Below are positions 18,128-26,138 of a stretch of DNA of 64,000 nt, in pieces (within the stretch, counting starts at the first letter, position 1; the number at the start of each line of letters is the position of its first letter). Made by a program: the position numbers and the translations under genes. The notes beneath the pieces are model-generated. The model worked only from the letters and a program-made list of their open reading frames with translations. It did not search any database and was not told where the DNA came from. The stretch comes from PHAA01 sp022706565. GTDB lineage: Bacteria > Bacillota > Syntrophomonadia > Syntrophomonadales > Syntrophomonadaceae. Location of the stretch: the NCBI GenBank assembly GCA_040769385.1, contig JAXGLD010000001.1:620001-684000 (forward strand). Reading direction: 5' to 3'.

Positions 18128-19177
18128 TTATTTTAGCAACCATAAGATTATAGTTTCCTGATCTGCTTGCTGATCCCAGGTTTTTAACTCGTTTTCCAGG
18201 GAAGTAATGCGCGCATCCAGAGCGGCAACATCATCTGGATCCAGTTTGTCATTACGCTGAGCCACGAGGTTTTGATACTGGGACAGTTTGCTCGCAAACT
18301 GTAAGTTGATATCGGTCCGGGATACTTCTTTATCCAGGATATGCCCCAGCTTTTCCACGCCTGCCATCAATTTACCTGCTTGTGATTTGGCGATGGTAAC
18401 CTTTAATACCGTATGCCGGCCATTGTCATTTACCTGCTGTCCCAGATTCTGCACCTGAGCCTGATATTGACCGGCCAGACTGAGTATCTGTTGCTGGGCC
18501 CGGTCCGCATCGCCGGCTTTGATCTCCAGCAGTGTAGAGACCAGGAATCGTTCCTTATTTAGAAAGACTACAGGTGAGTATTCAGACGGATCTGGATTTT
18601 GAGCTATCTGTACCTGGCCATTATCTGGATTAGTTTGGCTGTCGATTCCGGGGTCCACATTCGGGTTGGTGGTTGGATCACCACCAGGGTTTTTCCCAGG
18701 ATCAATATTGACGTTATTTCCAGGGTCTATGCCAGGATCATTTACCAAATTGTCTCCTCCAGGAAGATTATCAGGCTGCAAGATGGAGGGAGGGTTGTCG
18801 GCAATCTGTACCAGAGGTCCGATGCCATTCATAAGCGTTGTGCTCATCATCAGCACTGCTGCCGCTGCTATGCCGGCAACTGTTTGCTTCCAGTTGCGGC
18901 CCCACCAGCTGGTTTTCCTGGTAAGCGGTAAAACCTTTTCCTCTTCCTCCTGGATACGCTTCATAACTGCAGTGGAGAATCCCGTAGGGGCAGGTACCAC
19001 TTCATGACTTACGCTTTTCATGACCGAGGATATCAGAACAAAGTCTTCATACTCTTGCTGACAATCGGCGCAAGCAGAAAGATGGGCTCTCACCATGTCC
19101 GTCTCGGCGCGGGTGAGTTCACCGTCCACATAGGGTGATATAAGTTGTTCGATCTTTCTGCAGTCCATCTCTGTCAC
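18128..19177 (-). CDS. Membrane-spanning zinc-finger anti-sigma factor with extracytoplasmic DUF4349-like domain
   Basis: The 349-residue product has a cytosolic zf-HC2 anti-sigma domain (Cys6, then His32-x3-Cys36-x2-Cys39), one transmembrane helix (about 99-115), a low-complexity stretch of repeated Asn-Pro-Gly-Asp units (about 130-195) and an outer domain (about 200-349) with a coiled-coil segment resembling DUF4349. It should hold the ECF sigma factor inactive and release it on an envelope signal. The start is GTG 19177, overlapping the sigma stop as GTGA, so the two are translationally coupled. The Asn/Gly/Asp linker could span part of the peptidoglycan, placing the sensor domain within or outside the wall (inference). 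Confidence 0.88.
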   Translation of the reverse strand: MTEMDCRKIEQLISPYVDGELTRAETDMVRAHLSACADCQQEYEDFVLISSVMKSVSHEVVPAPTGFSTAVMKRIQEEEEKVLPLTRKTSWWGRNWKQTVAGIAAAAVLMMSTTLMNGIGPLVQIADNPPSILQPDNLPGGDNLVNDPGIDPGNNVNIDPGKNPGGDPTTNPNVDPGIDSQTNPDNGQVQIAQNPDPSEYSPVVFLNKERFLVSTLLEIKAGDADRAQQQILSLAGQYQAQVQNLGQQVNDNGRHTVLKVTIAKSQAGKLMAGVEKLGHILDKEVSRTDINLQFASKLSQYQNLVAQRNDKLDPDDVAALDARITSLENELKTWDQQADQETIILWLLK

Positions 19178-19749
19178 GCTTTCATTCCAGATTTGTCGAG
19201 TTCTTTTTTCAAGGCCTTGCGTCCCCGGTTTATCCGGGACTTAACCGTCCCCAGAGAACATTCCAATAGCGAGGCTATCTCCTCATAGTTATAACCTTCG
19301 ATCTCTCTTAACACCAGTGCCAGGCGGTATTCATCCGGTATCTTCTGTAAAGCCTCCTGTAACTGGGCCTTCAACTCCTGGCGTTCCACATTTTCCTGTG
19401 GACTTTCCTCGGTAGCTGCCAACTCGCGGAGCATATCGCTGTCACGGCCCGGTAAAGGTTCATCTATTGAAAAAGTCACTACCTTCCGGGTACGGCGGCA
19501 ATGATTAATCCACTGGTTTACTGCTATTCTATGCAGCCAAGTGCCGAAATCTGACTCCTTGCGGAAGGATCGCAGCCCCTTAAAGGCCTGAACGAATACG
19601 TCTTGGGCAAGATCCTGGGCATCCTCAGGATTCATGGTCAGATGCAGGCAATGAGAATATACCCGGTCCTGATAACCAAGCACCAATTGCTCGAATGCCT
19701 CCAAGTTATTTTGTTGGGCCTTAGTAATCAGGTCCATCGTATCGGTCAA
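19174..19749 (-). CDS. ECF-type RNA polymerase sigma factor (SigW-like)
   Basis: About 191 residues with the two-domain ECF layout. Region 2 includes YQDRVYSHCLHLTMNPEDAQDLAQDVFVQAFKGL and WLHRIAVNQWINHCRR. Region 4 includes ALVLREIEGYNYEEIASLLECSLGTVKSRINRGRKAL (helix-turn-helix). The start is TTG 19749, which has GGGAG eight bases upstream; ATG 19737 is an alternative. The anti-sigma gene follows with a 4-bp overlap. A GGAAC-N17-TGTCTAAT promoter lies just upstream, consistent with autoregulation. The same sequence precedes the surface-protein gene at 22369. Confidence 0.92.
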   Translation of the reverse strand: MTDTMDLITKAQQNNLEAFEQLVLGYQDRVYSHCLHLTMNPEDAQDLAQDVFVQAFKGLRSFRKESDFGTWLHRIAVNQWINHCRRTRKVVTFSIDEPLPGRDSDMLRELAATEESPQENVERQELKAQLQEALQKIPDEYRLALVLREIEGYNYEEIASLLECSLGTVKSRINRGRKALKKELDKSGMKA

Positions 19750-19794
19750 GAAAGACACTCCCTGACTAACCCAGCCCAACTTGCCAGGTTAGCT

Positions 19795-19824
19795 ATTAGA
19801 CACCTCATGACAAAAAAAAGTTCC
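19795..19824 (-). promoter_or_regulatory. Candidate ECF-sigma autoregulatory promoter
   Basis: On the minus strand: GGGAAC, 17 nt starting with a T tract, then TGTCTAAT, about 45 bp upstream of the sigma start. The GGAAC -35 is characteristic of ECF-dependent promoters. The identical arrangement occurs at 22125-22154. Confidence 0.7.
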
Positions 19825-20007
19825 CGAGTGAAAAAAATATTTTTTGCACGGGTGCGTCAACTAATTTTACCATGCACTATTATAAACAACAATTTCCAAC
19901 AAAAGGCCGAGGCTGACGATAACCCCTAAGCAGGAAAATGCTCGCAGGTGTGGAAAGACAAATCAACCGACAAAAATATTACTTAAATACTAAGGATGGG
20001 ATAAATC

Positions 20008-20511
20008 TTGATTTTCAGGTTAAACGACCGGCAGCGTAATTGTCTTTTTGTAATCATACTGGGGTTGGTATTGGCGGTGATAGTTTATGCTTTAACCGCC
20101 GGTCACCGGCAGGACCAAGCATTCCGAGCCAATTACCATCTCTATCAACAAGCCATCGCCCTAATGAGCGAAGGGCAATACGACCAGGCTCTGCAAAATT
20201 TCAAGTCTTTGGATGCGAACAGCCAGGCAACCTATCAGGTGCTCTATATGTCTGCCTTCTGCGAATCTCAAACCGGTGATTATGCAGCCGCTGCATCGCA
20301 CATGCAGATGGCTCAGGAAGCCCGTCCGGCCTTGGTCCAGGATCCAAAGTTCCTGCAAAGATACGGGGTGATTCTATTTAACCTGGGCCGCCTTGAAGAT
20401 GCTTTTCTGTATTTGGAGGAGAGTTTGAAATATCCAAGTGACCCGGCTACTGTGGAGGAAACGGGAAAATACCTGGACGAGATCAACAATGATCTAAGGG
20501 GAGGAGCTTAA
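20008..20511 (+). CDS. Membrane-anchored TPR-like protein
   Basis: A 167-residue protein. TTG 20008 has AAGGATGGG seven bases upstream. One N-terminal transmembrane segment (about 11-32) is followed by an extracytoplasmic domain with two to three tetratricopeptide-like helical pairs (ALMSEGQYDQALQNFKSLD, FCESQTGDYAAAASHMQMAQ, VILFNLGRLEDAFLYLEESL). TPR units bind other proteins. The downstream gene is an O-antigen ligase/polymerase-like protein only 4 bp away, so it may be an accessory of that enzyme. No specific function is recognised. Confidence 0.75.
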   Translation: MIFRLNDRQRNCLFVIILGLVLAVIVYALTAGHRQDQAFRANYHLYQQAIALMSEGQYDQALQNFKSLDANSQATYQVLYMSAFCESQTGDYAAAASHMQMAQEARPALVQDPKFLQRYGVILFNLGRLEDAFLYLEESLKYPSDPATVEETGKYLDEINNDLRGGA

Positions 20512-20515
20512 GCCG

Positions 20516-22096
20516 ATGGCTAAAAAGAAGCGCAAATCACCAAACAGCCCCGACCAGATCAACAAGCCGACCCCCGCCGCGGCTTTTTCCGAAGTCACTA
20601 GGAATGAACGCTCGGCCCAGCCGCGGCCGGCGCATCCGGTTGATTCTATCAGTCAGGTCATATTCATTTTTCTTCTCCTTATGGTACCATTGGCGGTCAG
20701 GGCCAAAGTCCTCGATTTTACTGCTCCCCGCATTATCAATCCGGTTGTGGATACTGGACTACAAGTTGGCCTGTTCGCCTACTACAAATGGCTTTTGGTC
20801 ATTGTCTGCGCTTTAATTGGCCTGGGTTTACTCCTCTATAAAGTAGGGGCGGAAAAATACCGATTGAGACCGTCCTATTTAAATGCTCCGCTGCTGGTAC
20901 TGGTACTGCTGATCTTGGGTTCTGTAATGCTGGCCGAGTATAAGAGCGTGGCTCTTTTCGGGATATATAATCAGCGGGATGGCTCCCTGTTACTTCTTGC
21001 CTACCTGGGACTATGCCTGGCAGCTGCCAATACAATTTACAAACCTTGGTTTAGAAGCGGGGTAGATATAGCCTTGATGGTTATTGTAGCCATTAATACC
21101 ATCATCATGTTGCTTGACTTTACCGGTTTGAACCTGATGCAAGCTGGCTTTATCAGAGCAATCCTGGCCCCGGTGGAGTTAAGAAGTAATTTGGCCGGCA
21201 GTATTGGGAACACCATGGGAAATGTCAATTACATCAGTGGTTTGGCCGCGGCTTTATTCGCTTATTTTATCGCTGGCACCATACTATATGAAAATAATAA
21301 AAAGCAGTTGATAGCTGCTGTAGCAGCCCTGGCCGCCTTTGTCATGGTGTTGCTCTCTTTTTCCAGCAGCGGTTTTATTAGCCTGGTTATGCTTTCTCCC
21401 CTCTTTTTGTTGGTACTCTGGCGCAGTAAGGACCGGCAACGCAGTCTGATTGCAGGAGGCGGTCTGCTCACCGCTTGCCTGTTGATATTTGTGGTTCTTA
21501 ACAGTATGAATCCAAATATATATGGGGAGACGGTAGGTCTCTTCCTCCCCCAGGCTACCAACATCCAGGAGATGGAAAGGCCAGCAACGCCAGCACTGTC
21601 GCCCCCTGCCCCCCAGTTTCAGTTGCCCCAGCCGGGTTGGTCGCCAGGCACGGGCCGCACCTATATCTGGCGTGAAACCCTTCAATTGACTGCTGAGCGT
21701 CCTTGGCTGGGATATGGTTATGGAACATTGACCTGGTACTTTCCCCAGGACGAGATTAACAAGGTGGCCAATCTGCAGAATTATAACCGTTTGATTACCA
21801 AGCCCCACAGTATGTATGTAGGGGTGGCATTTGGCCTGGGTATCCCCGCCCTCCTGATCCTGTTGATCTTGTTAGGTCTGCATTTTTATTATACTGGTCG
21901 GAATCTGTGGATCCGTAGTTTGGACGCGAATCACACCTTCGCTATGTCTTTACTCCTGTTCTTCAGTGCTTTTGCCATCCAGGCTCTCTTTAACGACCCG
22001 GTCGTGGATGCCGGAGCCGTCTTCTGGATCCTCCTCGGGGTGTCCGTTTCCTTGAATATGGATGCGGACCAGCCTTCGCCAGACTGTAATATATAA
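20516..22096 (+). CDS. O-antigen ligase / polymerase-like membrane protein
   Basis: A 526-residue integral membrane protein with a 45-residue charged N-terminal tail and about 12 transmembrane helices. The large external loop near residues 345-420 ends in the family motif GRTYIWRETLQLTAERPWLGYGYG, conserved in the Wzy_C/O-antigen ligase family. These enzymes transfer or polymerise undecaprenyl-linked glycans on the outer face of the membrane. In a Gram-positive-type cell the acceptor would be wall polymer or S-layer protein rather than lipid A, and some homologues glycosylate proteins. GGGGAGGAG precedes the ATG. It could act on the product of the flippase encoded at 13.3-14.8 kb. Confidence 0.85.
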   Translation: MAKKKRKSPNSPDQINKPTPAAAFSEVTRNERSAQPRPAHPVDSISQVIFIFLLLMVPLAVRAKVLDFTAPRIINPVVDTGLQVGLFAYYKWLLVIVCALIGLGLLLYKVGAEKYRLRPSYLNAPLLVLVLLILGSVMLAEYKSVALFGIYNQRDGSLLLLAYLGLCLAAANTIYKPWFRSGVDIALMVIVAINTIIMLLDFTGLNLMQAGFIRAILAPVELRSNLAGSIGNTMGNVNYISGLAAALFAYFIAGTILYENNKKQLIAAVAALAAFVMVLLSFSSSGFISLVMLSPLFLLVLWRSKDRQRSLIAGGGLLTACLLIFVVLNSMNPNIYGETVGLFLPQATNIQEMERPATPALSPPAPQFQLPQPGWSPGTGRTYIWRETLQLTAERPWLGYGYGTLTWYFPQDEINKVANLQNYNRLITKPHSMYVGVAFGLGIPALLILLILLGLHFYYTGRNLWIRSLDANHTFAMSLLLFFSAFAIQALFNDPVVDAGAVFWILLGVSVSLNMDADQPSPDCNI

Positions 22097-22124
22097 GGAA
22101 GGAAAAACTTTTTTTCCCGTCATG

Positions 22125-22154
22125 GGAACTTTTTTGGAGCTTTTGCTGTCTAAT
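22125..22154 (+). promoter_or_regulatory. ECF-type promoter upstream of the acidic surface-protein gene
   Basis: GGGAAC, 17 nt beginning with six T, then TGTCTAAT: the same two elements at the same spacing as the promoter of the sigma operon (19795-19824, minus strand). It predicts a transcript start near 22160 and a leader of about 210 nt. Confidence 0.7.
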
Positions 22155-22276
22155 CAAGAAGTCAGCCTGACAGTCATGTTCCCAATCCAGCTATTGCCAG
22201 GCCACAACACAGCCGCAACAGAACATTACATAGGCGGTTAAAAAAGGAGGGAAGAGGAGAGAACACACAGATAGTG

Positions 22277-22330
22277 TCTATCCGCCGGATAGATGATCAC
22301 CTGTTTGTTGGGGGAAATCCCTGATCACCT
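22277..22330 (+). promoter_or_regulatory. Leader hairpin and 9-bp direct repeat in the surface-protein 5' UTR
   Basis: TCTATCCG and CGGATAGA form an 8-bp inverted repeat around one base (22277-22293). The sequence TGATCACCT then occurs twice, at 22294 and 22322. The elements sit between the ECF promoter and the ribosome binding site (AGAAGGAGGA at 22351). They could affect mRNA stability or bind a regulator; no known riboswitch family is recognised. Confidence 0.4.
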
Positions 22331-22368
22331 TAGGACTCATAAAAATTTTTAGAAGGAGGAAATGATTC

Positions 22369-24489
22369 TTGATTAAAATTAGAAACAAAAGAATCGCGCT
22401 GTTACTGGTTCTGACCATGCTGGCCACCATGTTTGTCGGCGTAGGCACTGCCAGTGCAGCCACCAACTTCATCGATGTAGACTCCACCTGGAGTTGGATT
22501 GCTGATGATGAAGCAACCCCAGATGTAGCAACAATTACCGTGTCTGCTAATGACGAATTTAGTGAGCTTCCGGATCACGGTAATATATTTATCGAGGTAA
22601 CCCTGCCCGACGGAGTCGAGTTCGATGATGATCCCGATATAGACGCGGGAACTATTGATAGCTCCAGCGCTGATACGGTAGTCTTTGATACTGGTTCGCC
22701 AGATCTTACTTCCGTTACTATTTCCGGCATAGACCTGGATGTTGATGACGGCATCACCGGCAGCATCAGCGCCACCGTACGCGTTTATGCGATGGTAGAA
22801 GACAGTGACACCCAATTTGCTTTTGATGAAGAAGAAAAAACCCTGCTGGCCAAGATCACCAGCAGCGATGTTACTGTGACCGCCAAGTCCGCCAAGAGCA
22901 TGTATATTGGTGGAATGCAGAAGGGCGCCGACATAACCGTCAAGGAAGTTGGCCCTGGCGCATTTGAGGATTATGTAGATGGTGAGGAAATCAAACTGGT
23001 CATCCTCACCGGCGGAGTGACCTGGGAAGCAGAAGGTGATCAGATAGTAAATGCTACCTATGCTGACGCTGACTTCGATCGTGAAGATGACAAAGTAGCA
23101 TACCTGATTGTTAATTCTGATGACCCTGCTCAAATCAGCCGGATAATTTTGACTCCCTACTTTAAAGTAGCTCCCAATGCAACTGGCGAAGTAAAAGTGA
23201 AGGTTTCCGGTGAGAACATCGAAACTGAAACCTTTGTGGTAGGCAATGTCAAAGATAAATCCTTCGCGGTTGAAGTCAAAAATGCTGAAGACGACTGGGT
23301 ATATCGCGGACAGATTGCCACCTTCGACGATGTGAAAGTAAACATCGACACCAAGAACACCGACCTCGATGAAAACGACTGGTTCAGCATCACTCTGCCC
23401 GACGGCGTGAAGTTTGCCAAGGTCGAGGAGCCTTTAGAGGTCAACGAAAGCGACATTATTTTTGAAGGTCTGATCAAGAGCAACACCACTGCCTGGTTCT
23501 CGGTTGCCAACGATGTGGACTTTACTGGTGATTTTGACATCACTGACTTCGTGGTCATTGCCGATGCTAATGCTGTTGTCGGCGACCTGAAGATCACTTT
23601 CGACGGCGCTATTGAAGGTGAATACGTAATCGGTTCCGTTAAGGACGCCTTCACTATAGCCACTACCCCCGTTGCCCTGCAAGCCGGTGTGACCGGTGTT
23701 GCCGGCAATGATATCGTCATCACCGAGACCGAGGATGGCGCCATGGTGCCTTATGGATTCGCATATGAGGATCCCGCTGGAGCGTATTATGGCTATGACT
23801 GGTTCAGCATCGTTCTCCCGGCTGGAATTACTTGGGATGGAGTACCCACCGTCAAAGTGACCGATGGTGACATCGAGATAGGCGATGTAGAGGTTTCTTC
23901 GTACGAAGATTTCAGAGTCCTGTGGATTGAAATCGAAGAGGAGAGCAACATTGCCAGCGAAATCACCATTTCCGACATCAAGTACAATGTTCTCAGCCAG
24001 CCGGCCCTAGGCGATATCGTAGCCATGATTGGCGGCGGATACGATGACGACAGTTACAACATTGCCAGCTCCAAGCCGTTGGAGAAATTGGTTGTAGGTA
24101 CTGTTGCCACCAACCCGACTGCAGTCTATGTGATCGGCGCTCCCACCTTCACCGTAAACGGTGCGGTACAGAGCGTGGTAACTCCTTCTTATATCAAGGA
24201 TGCTCGCACTTACTTGGCCATCCGCGACATCGCCACCGGATTGGGAATTGATCCCATGAACGTGCTGTGGGATGCGGCCAGCTCCAAAGTGACCCTGATC
24301 AAGGGCACCAAGATCGTTCAAGTCCAGATTGGCAGCACACTTATGAACGTTAACGGTGTAACTGTAGCCATGGACGTTGCTCCCGAAATCAGCAACGGCC
24401 GCACCATGCTGCCGGCAGCCTTCATTGCCCAGGCATTTGGCGCTACCGCCAGCTGGGATGCTGCTACTCAGACTGTAACCATTAAGTAG
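22369..24489 (+). CDS. Large acidic secreted surface protein with C-terminal copper-amine-oxidase-N repeats
   Basis: A 706-residue protein from TTG 22369 (AGAAGGAGGA 8 nt upstream). It has a clear signal peptide (about 1-31, ending TASAAT), a long Asp/Glu-rich beta-strand region (about 32-580) with related segments (DDWVYRGQIATFDDVKV, DWFSITLPDGVKF, DWFSIVLPAGITW), then a copper-amine-oxidase-N pair (about 590-706; DARTYLAIRD and SNGRTMLPAAFIAQAFGATASWD). There is no SLH domain and no enzyme motif. The same C-terminal module is embedded in the amidase at 4485 and the protein at 26139, so it may act as a wall-binding unit. Length, composition, strong ribosome binding site and dedicated ECF-type promoter suggest an abundant S-layer-like protein (inference). 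Confidence 0.8.
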   Translation: MIKIRNKRIALLLVLTMLATMFVGVGTASAATNFIDVDSTWSWIADDEATPDVATITVSANDEFSELPDHGNIFIEVTLPDGVEFDDDPDIDAGTIDSSSADTVVFDTGSPDLTSVTISGIDLDVDDGITGSISATVRVYAMVEDSDTQFAFDEEEKTLLAKITSSDVTVTAKSAKSMYIGGMQKGADITVKEVGPGAFEDYVDGEEIKLVILTGGVTWEAEGDQIVNATYADADFDREDDKVAYLIVNSDDPAQISRIILTPYFKVAPNATGEVKVKVSGENIETETFVVGNVKDKSFAVEVKNAEDDWVYRGQIATFDDVKVNIDTKNTDLDENDWFSITLPDGVKFAKVEEPLEVNESDIIFEGLIKSNTTAWFSVANDVDFTGDFDITDFVVIADANAVVGDLKITFDGAIEGEYVIGSVKDAFTIATTPVALQAGVTGVAGNDIVITETEDGAMVPYGFAYEDPAGAYYGYDWFSIVLPAGITWDGVPTVKVTDGDIEIGDVEVSSYEDFRVLWIEIEEESNIASEITISDIKYNVLSQPALGDIVAMIGGGYDDDSYNIASSKPLEKLVVGTVATNPTAVYVIGAPTFTVNGAVQSVVTPSYIKDARTYLAIRDIATGLGIDPMNVLWDAASSKVTLIKGTKIVQVQIGSTLMNVNGVTVAMDVAPEISNGRTMLPAAFIAQAFGATASWDAATQTVTIK

Positions 24490-24523
24490 TCTCGAGTAAC
24501 GCTGACAAAAGGTGTTTATTCCG

Positions 24524-24560
24524 AGGGGCCCGGTGCAAACCGGGCCCTTTCCATTCTTTG
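24524..24560 (+). terminator. Rho-independent terminator of the surface-protein gene
   Basis: GGGCCCGG and CCGGGCCC form an 8-bp GC-rich stem around TGCAAA, followed by TTTCCATTCTTTG. It is 35 bp after the stop codon. Confidence 0.85.
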
Positions 24561-24608
24561 AACGGTAATTGTATATCTGGTTTTCAGCCAAAATTAACTC
24601 CCTGAGCA

Positions 24609-24637
24609 TTGACCCGCGGGTCGGCCCGGGATATACT
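24609..24637 (+). promoter_or_regulatory. Sigma-A promoter for the TolC-family gene
   Basis: TTGACC, exactly 17 nt, TATACT (5 of 6 in each element), 40 bp upstream of the start codon. Confidence 0.75.
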
Positions 24638-24676
24638 GTTAATGGATGCAATTATTATTAAACGGAGGAAATGGGT

Positions 24677-25732
24677 ATGCGTCGATTCCTAGCACTGATT
24701 ATCACCCTATCGCTTATAGCACTATTCCCATCGGTCATTGCCCTGGCTGATACCGGTTCGTCTCCCCAGACACTGACGGTAGAGGAAGCAGTGCAATTGG
24801 CCCTGGAAAACCGTGAGGATGTACGTACTGCGCAGTTGAATTGGGATGCTGCCTGGATAAATAGCGATTTGGCTTGGGAGAATGCTTATATGGGCTACCC
24901 CGACAGCATAAATCAGATATATCAGACTGATTATGCTGTAGAAGCGGCGCGTACCAATTACGAGACCAAGCGCGAAGCGGTCGAATACTCCGTGTACCAG
25001 AAGTACTACGCGGTGGTCAACGCATTGGACGACCTGGATGCCCAAAAGCTCTCCCAACAGCATGCTGAAGAAAAGCTAGCTGTAACGGAACTACGTGTGC
25101 AGTTGGGATTGGATACCAGATTAGCCTTGTATCAAGCTCAGCAGCAGGCAGTCTCAGCCCGCACCAATGCTGCCGTAGCGGAGCAATCCCTGGATAATGC
25201 TTATGTTTCTCTGCTGGATTATATAGGCCTCGCTAAAGACCAGCGCCCTGAACTGGTGCGGGAATTGACCTACCAGCCTCTGCAGATCGGCGATCCCGAA
25301 ACCAAAATAAATGACATTGTCCGTAAGAGTCCTAGTGTCTGGTTGGCCGACCGGTCTCTATTGCTGCAGGAGTTGACCAGGGACAATTCAGCTAGCTTAT
25401 CTGGTGACCTGGAGAATATCAAGCAGGAACAGGCGGAGATCGCAGTAATCACCAGCAAGGATGCCATGCGGCAGGCAACCCGCAGTCTCTACTATAATGT
25501 GCTCAAGATGCAGGAGTCTTATGAAACCGCCGTGCAGGGCGCCAAGACTGCGGACGAAGCCCTCCGGGTAGCTAAGTTGTTGTATGAAGTCGGGATGGGG
25601 ACCAAGACGGACGTGACCGCGGCGGAAATTGTTGCCCAAAGTGCTCATCAGGCGGTTAACAGCCTGTCCTACCAGCATGCAATACTGGTGATGGCATTCG
25701 AGCGGCCCTGGATTGCTGGGTCATCCATGTAA
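24677..25732 (+). CDS. TolC-family (outer membrane efflux-like) secreted protein
   Basis: A 351-residue protein with a signal peptide (about 1-26) and long alpha-helical coiled coils. It opens with the family start LTVEEAVQLALENREDVRTAQLNWDAA. A second OEP-like repeat near the end includes AKLLYEVGMGTKTDVTAAEIVAQSAHQAVNSL, matching the typical 'Y..G..t..d...A...' signature. Gram-negative TolC proteins are 420-490 residues, so this is short and the beta-barrel strands are not obvious. ATG 24677 has GGAGG eight bases upstream, better placed than ATG 24671. It has its own promoter and terminator and is a single-gene unit. In a cell without an outer membrane its role is unclear; it might work with the RND system at 38-42 kb. 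Confidence 0.8.
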   Translation: MRRFLALIITLSLIALFPSVIALADTGSSPQTLTVEEAVQLALENREDVRTAQLNWDAAWINSDLAWENAYMGYPDSINQIYQTDYAVEAARTNYETKREAVEYSVYQKYYAVVNALDDLDAQKLSQQHAEEKLAVTELRVQLGLDTRLALYQAQQQAVSARTNAAVAEQSLDNAYVSLLDYIGLAKDQRPELVRELTYQPLQIGDPETKINDIVRKSPSVWLADRSLLLQELTRDNSASLSGDLENIKQEQAEIAVITSKDAMRQATRSLYYNVLKMQESYETAVQGAKTADEALRVAKLLYEVGMGTKTDVTAAEIVAQSAHQAVNSLSYQHAILVMAFERPWIAGSSM

Positions 25733-25755
25733 AAATGGATAGGTTAAGAGGTTTT

Positions 25756-25790
25756 TAGGGACGGTTCCGATAGGCGCCGTCCTATTTATT
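25756..25790 (+). terminator. Terminator after the TolC-family gene
   Basis: TAGGGACGG pairs with CCGTCCTA (8 bp with one bulged G) around a 12-nt loop, followed by TTTATTT. Confidence 0.6.
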
Positions 25791-25993
25791 TAACTGACTA
25801 AATAAAAGACAGCACCTTACACCACAGTAGCCGGGCACGTCTCATGAAGGGTCATCTGGATACGTTGGTTCAACCCATCGGCTCAGGAGAATTAGTAAAA
25901 TATTACATTAGCCAAGCACTGACCAAAAAAGGCACTATAATCGAGGATAGTCCAGCAATAACCCGTTGTTCACCAATAATTAAGCGACGCCGC

Positions 25994-26022
25994 CTGCAAG
26001 AAAAGCCATTATATTCTATAAT
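25994..26022 (+). promoter_or_regulatory. Candidate promoter of the 613-residue acidic protein gene
   Basis: CTGCAA, 17 nt, TATAAT, in a locally AT-rich stretch about 115 bp upstream of the start. The -10 is perfect and the -35 matches 3 of 6. Confidence 0.45.
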
Positions 26023-26138
26023 ATATAATATGTATTACAGGAAGGGGGTATTTGGCTGCACAGACAATTTTCTATAGCCCTTTTCTTAGTTGTCGGAGGA
26101 AGTAAAGTTGAATAGTTGATTGGAATGGAGGAATGTGA

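Larger units (their letters stand above)
25733..26138. other. 406-bp intergenic region with terminator and promoter only
   Basis: Its left part holds the hairpin terminator at 25756-25790 and its right part a TATAAT-containing promoter (25994-26022) and AT-rich leader. A 77-codon frame at 25844 lacks a ribosome binding site and is not called. No known riboswitch or small-RNA fold was recognised in the rest. Confidence 0.6.

Noticed and set aside
22402..23133. 243-codon frame on the minus strand inside the acidic surface-protein gene
   Set aside because: It is antisense to a gene rich in GAT/GAC/GAA codons, which rarely give stop codons on the other strand. It has no ribosome binding site and a low-complexity product. 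The plus-strand signal peptide and domains are clear.
25844..26077. 77-codon frame in the gap before the 613-residue protein
   Set aside because: No Shine-Dalgarno sequence before the ATG, no recognisable domain, and the frame runs through the promoter of the next gene.
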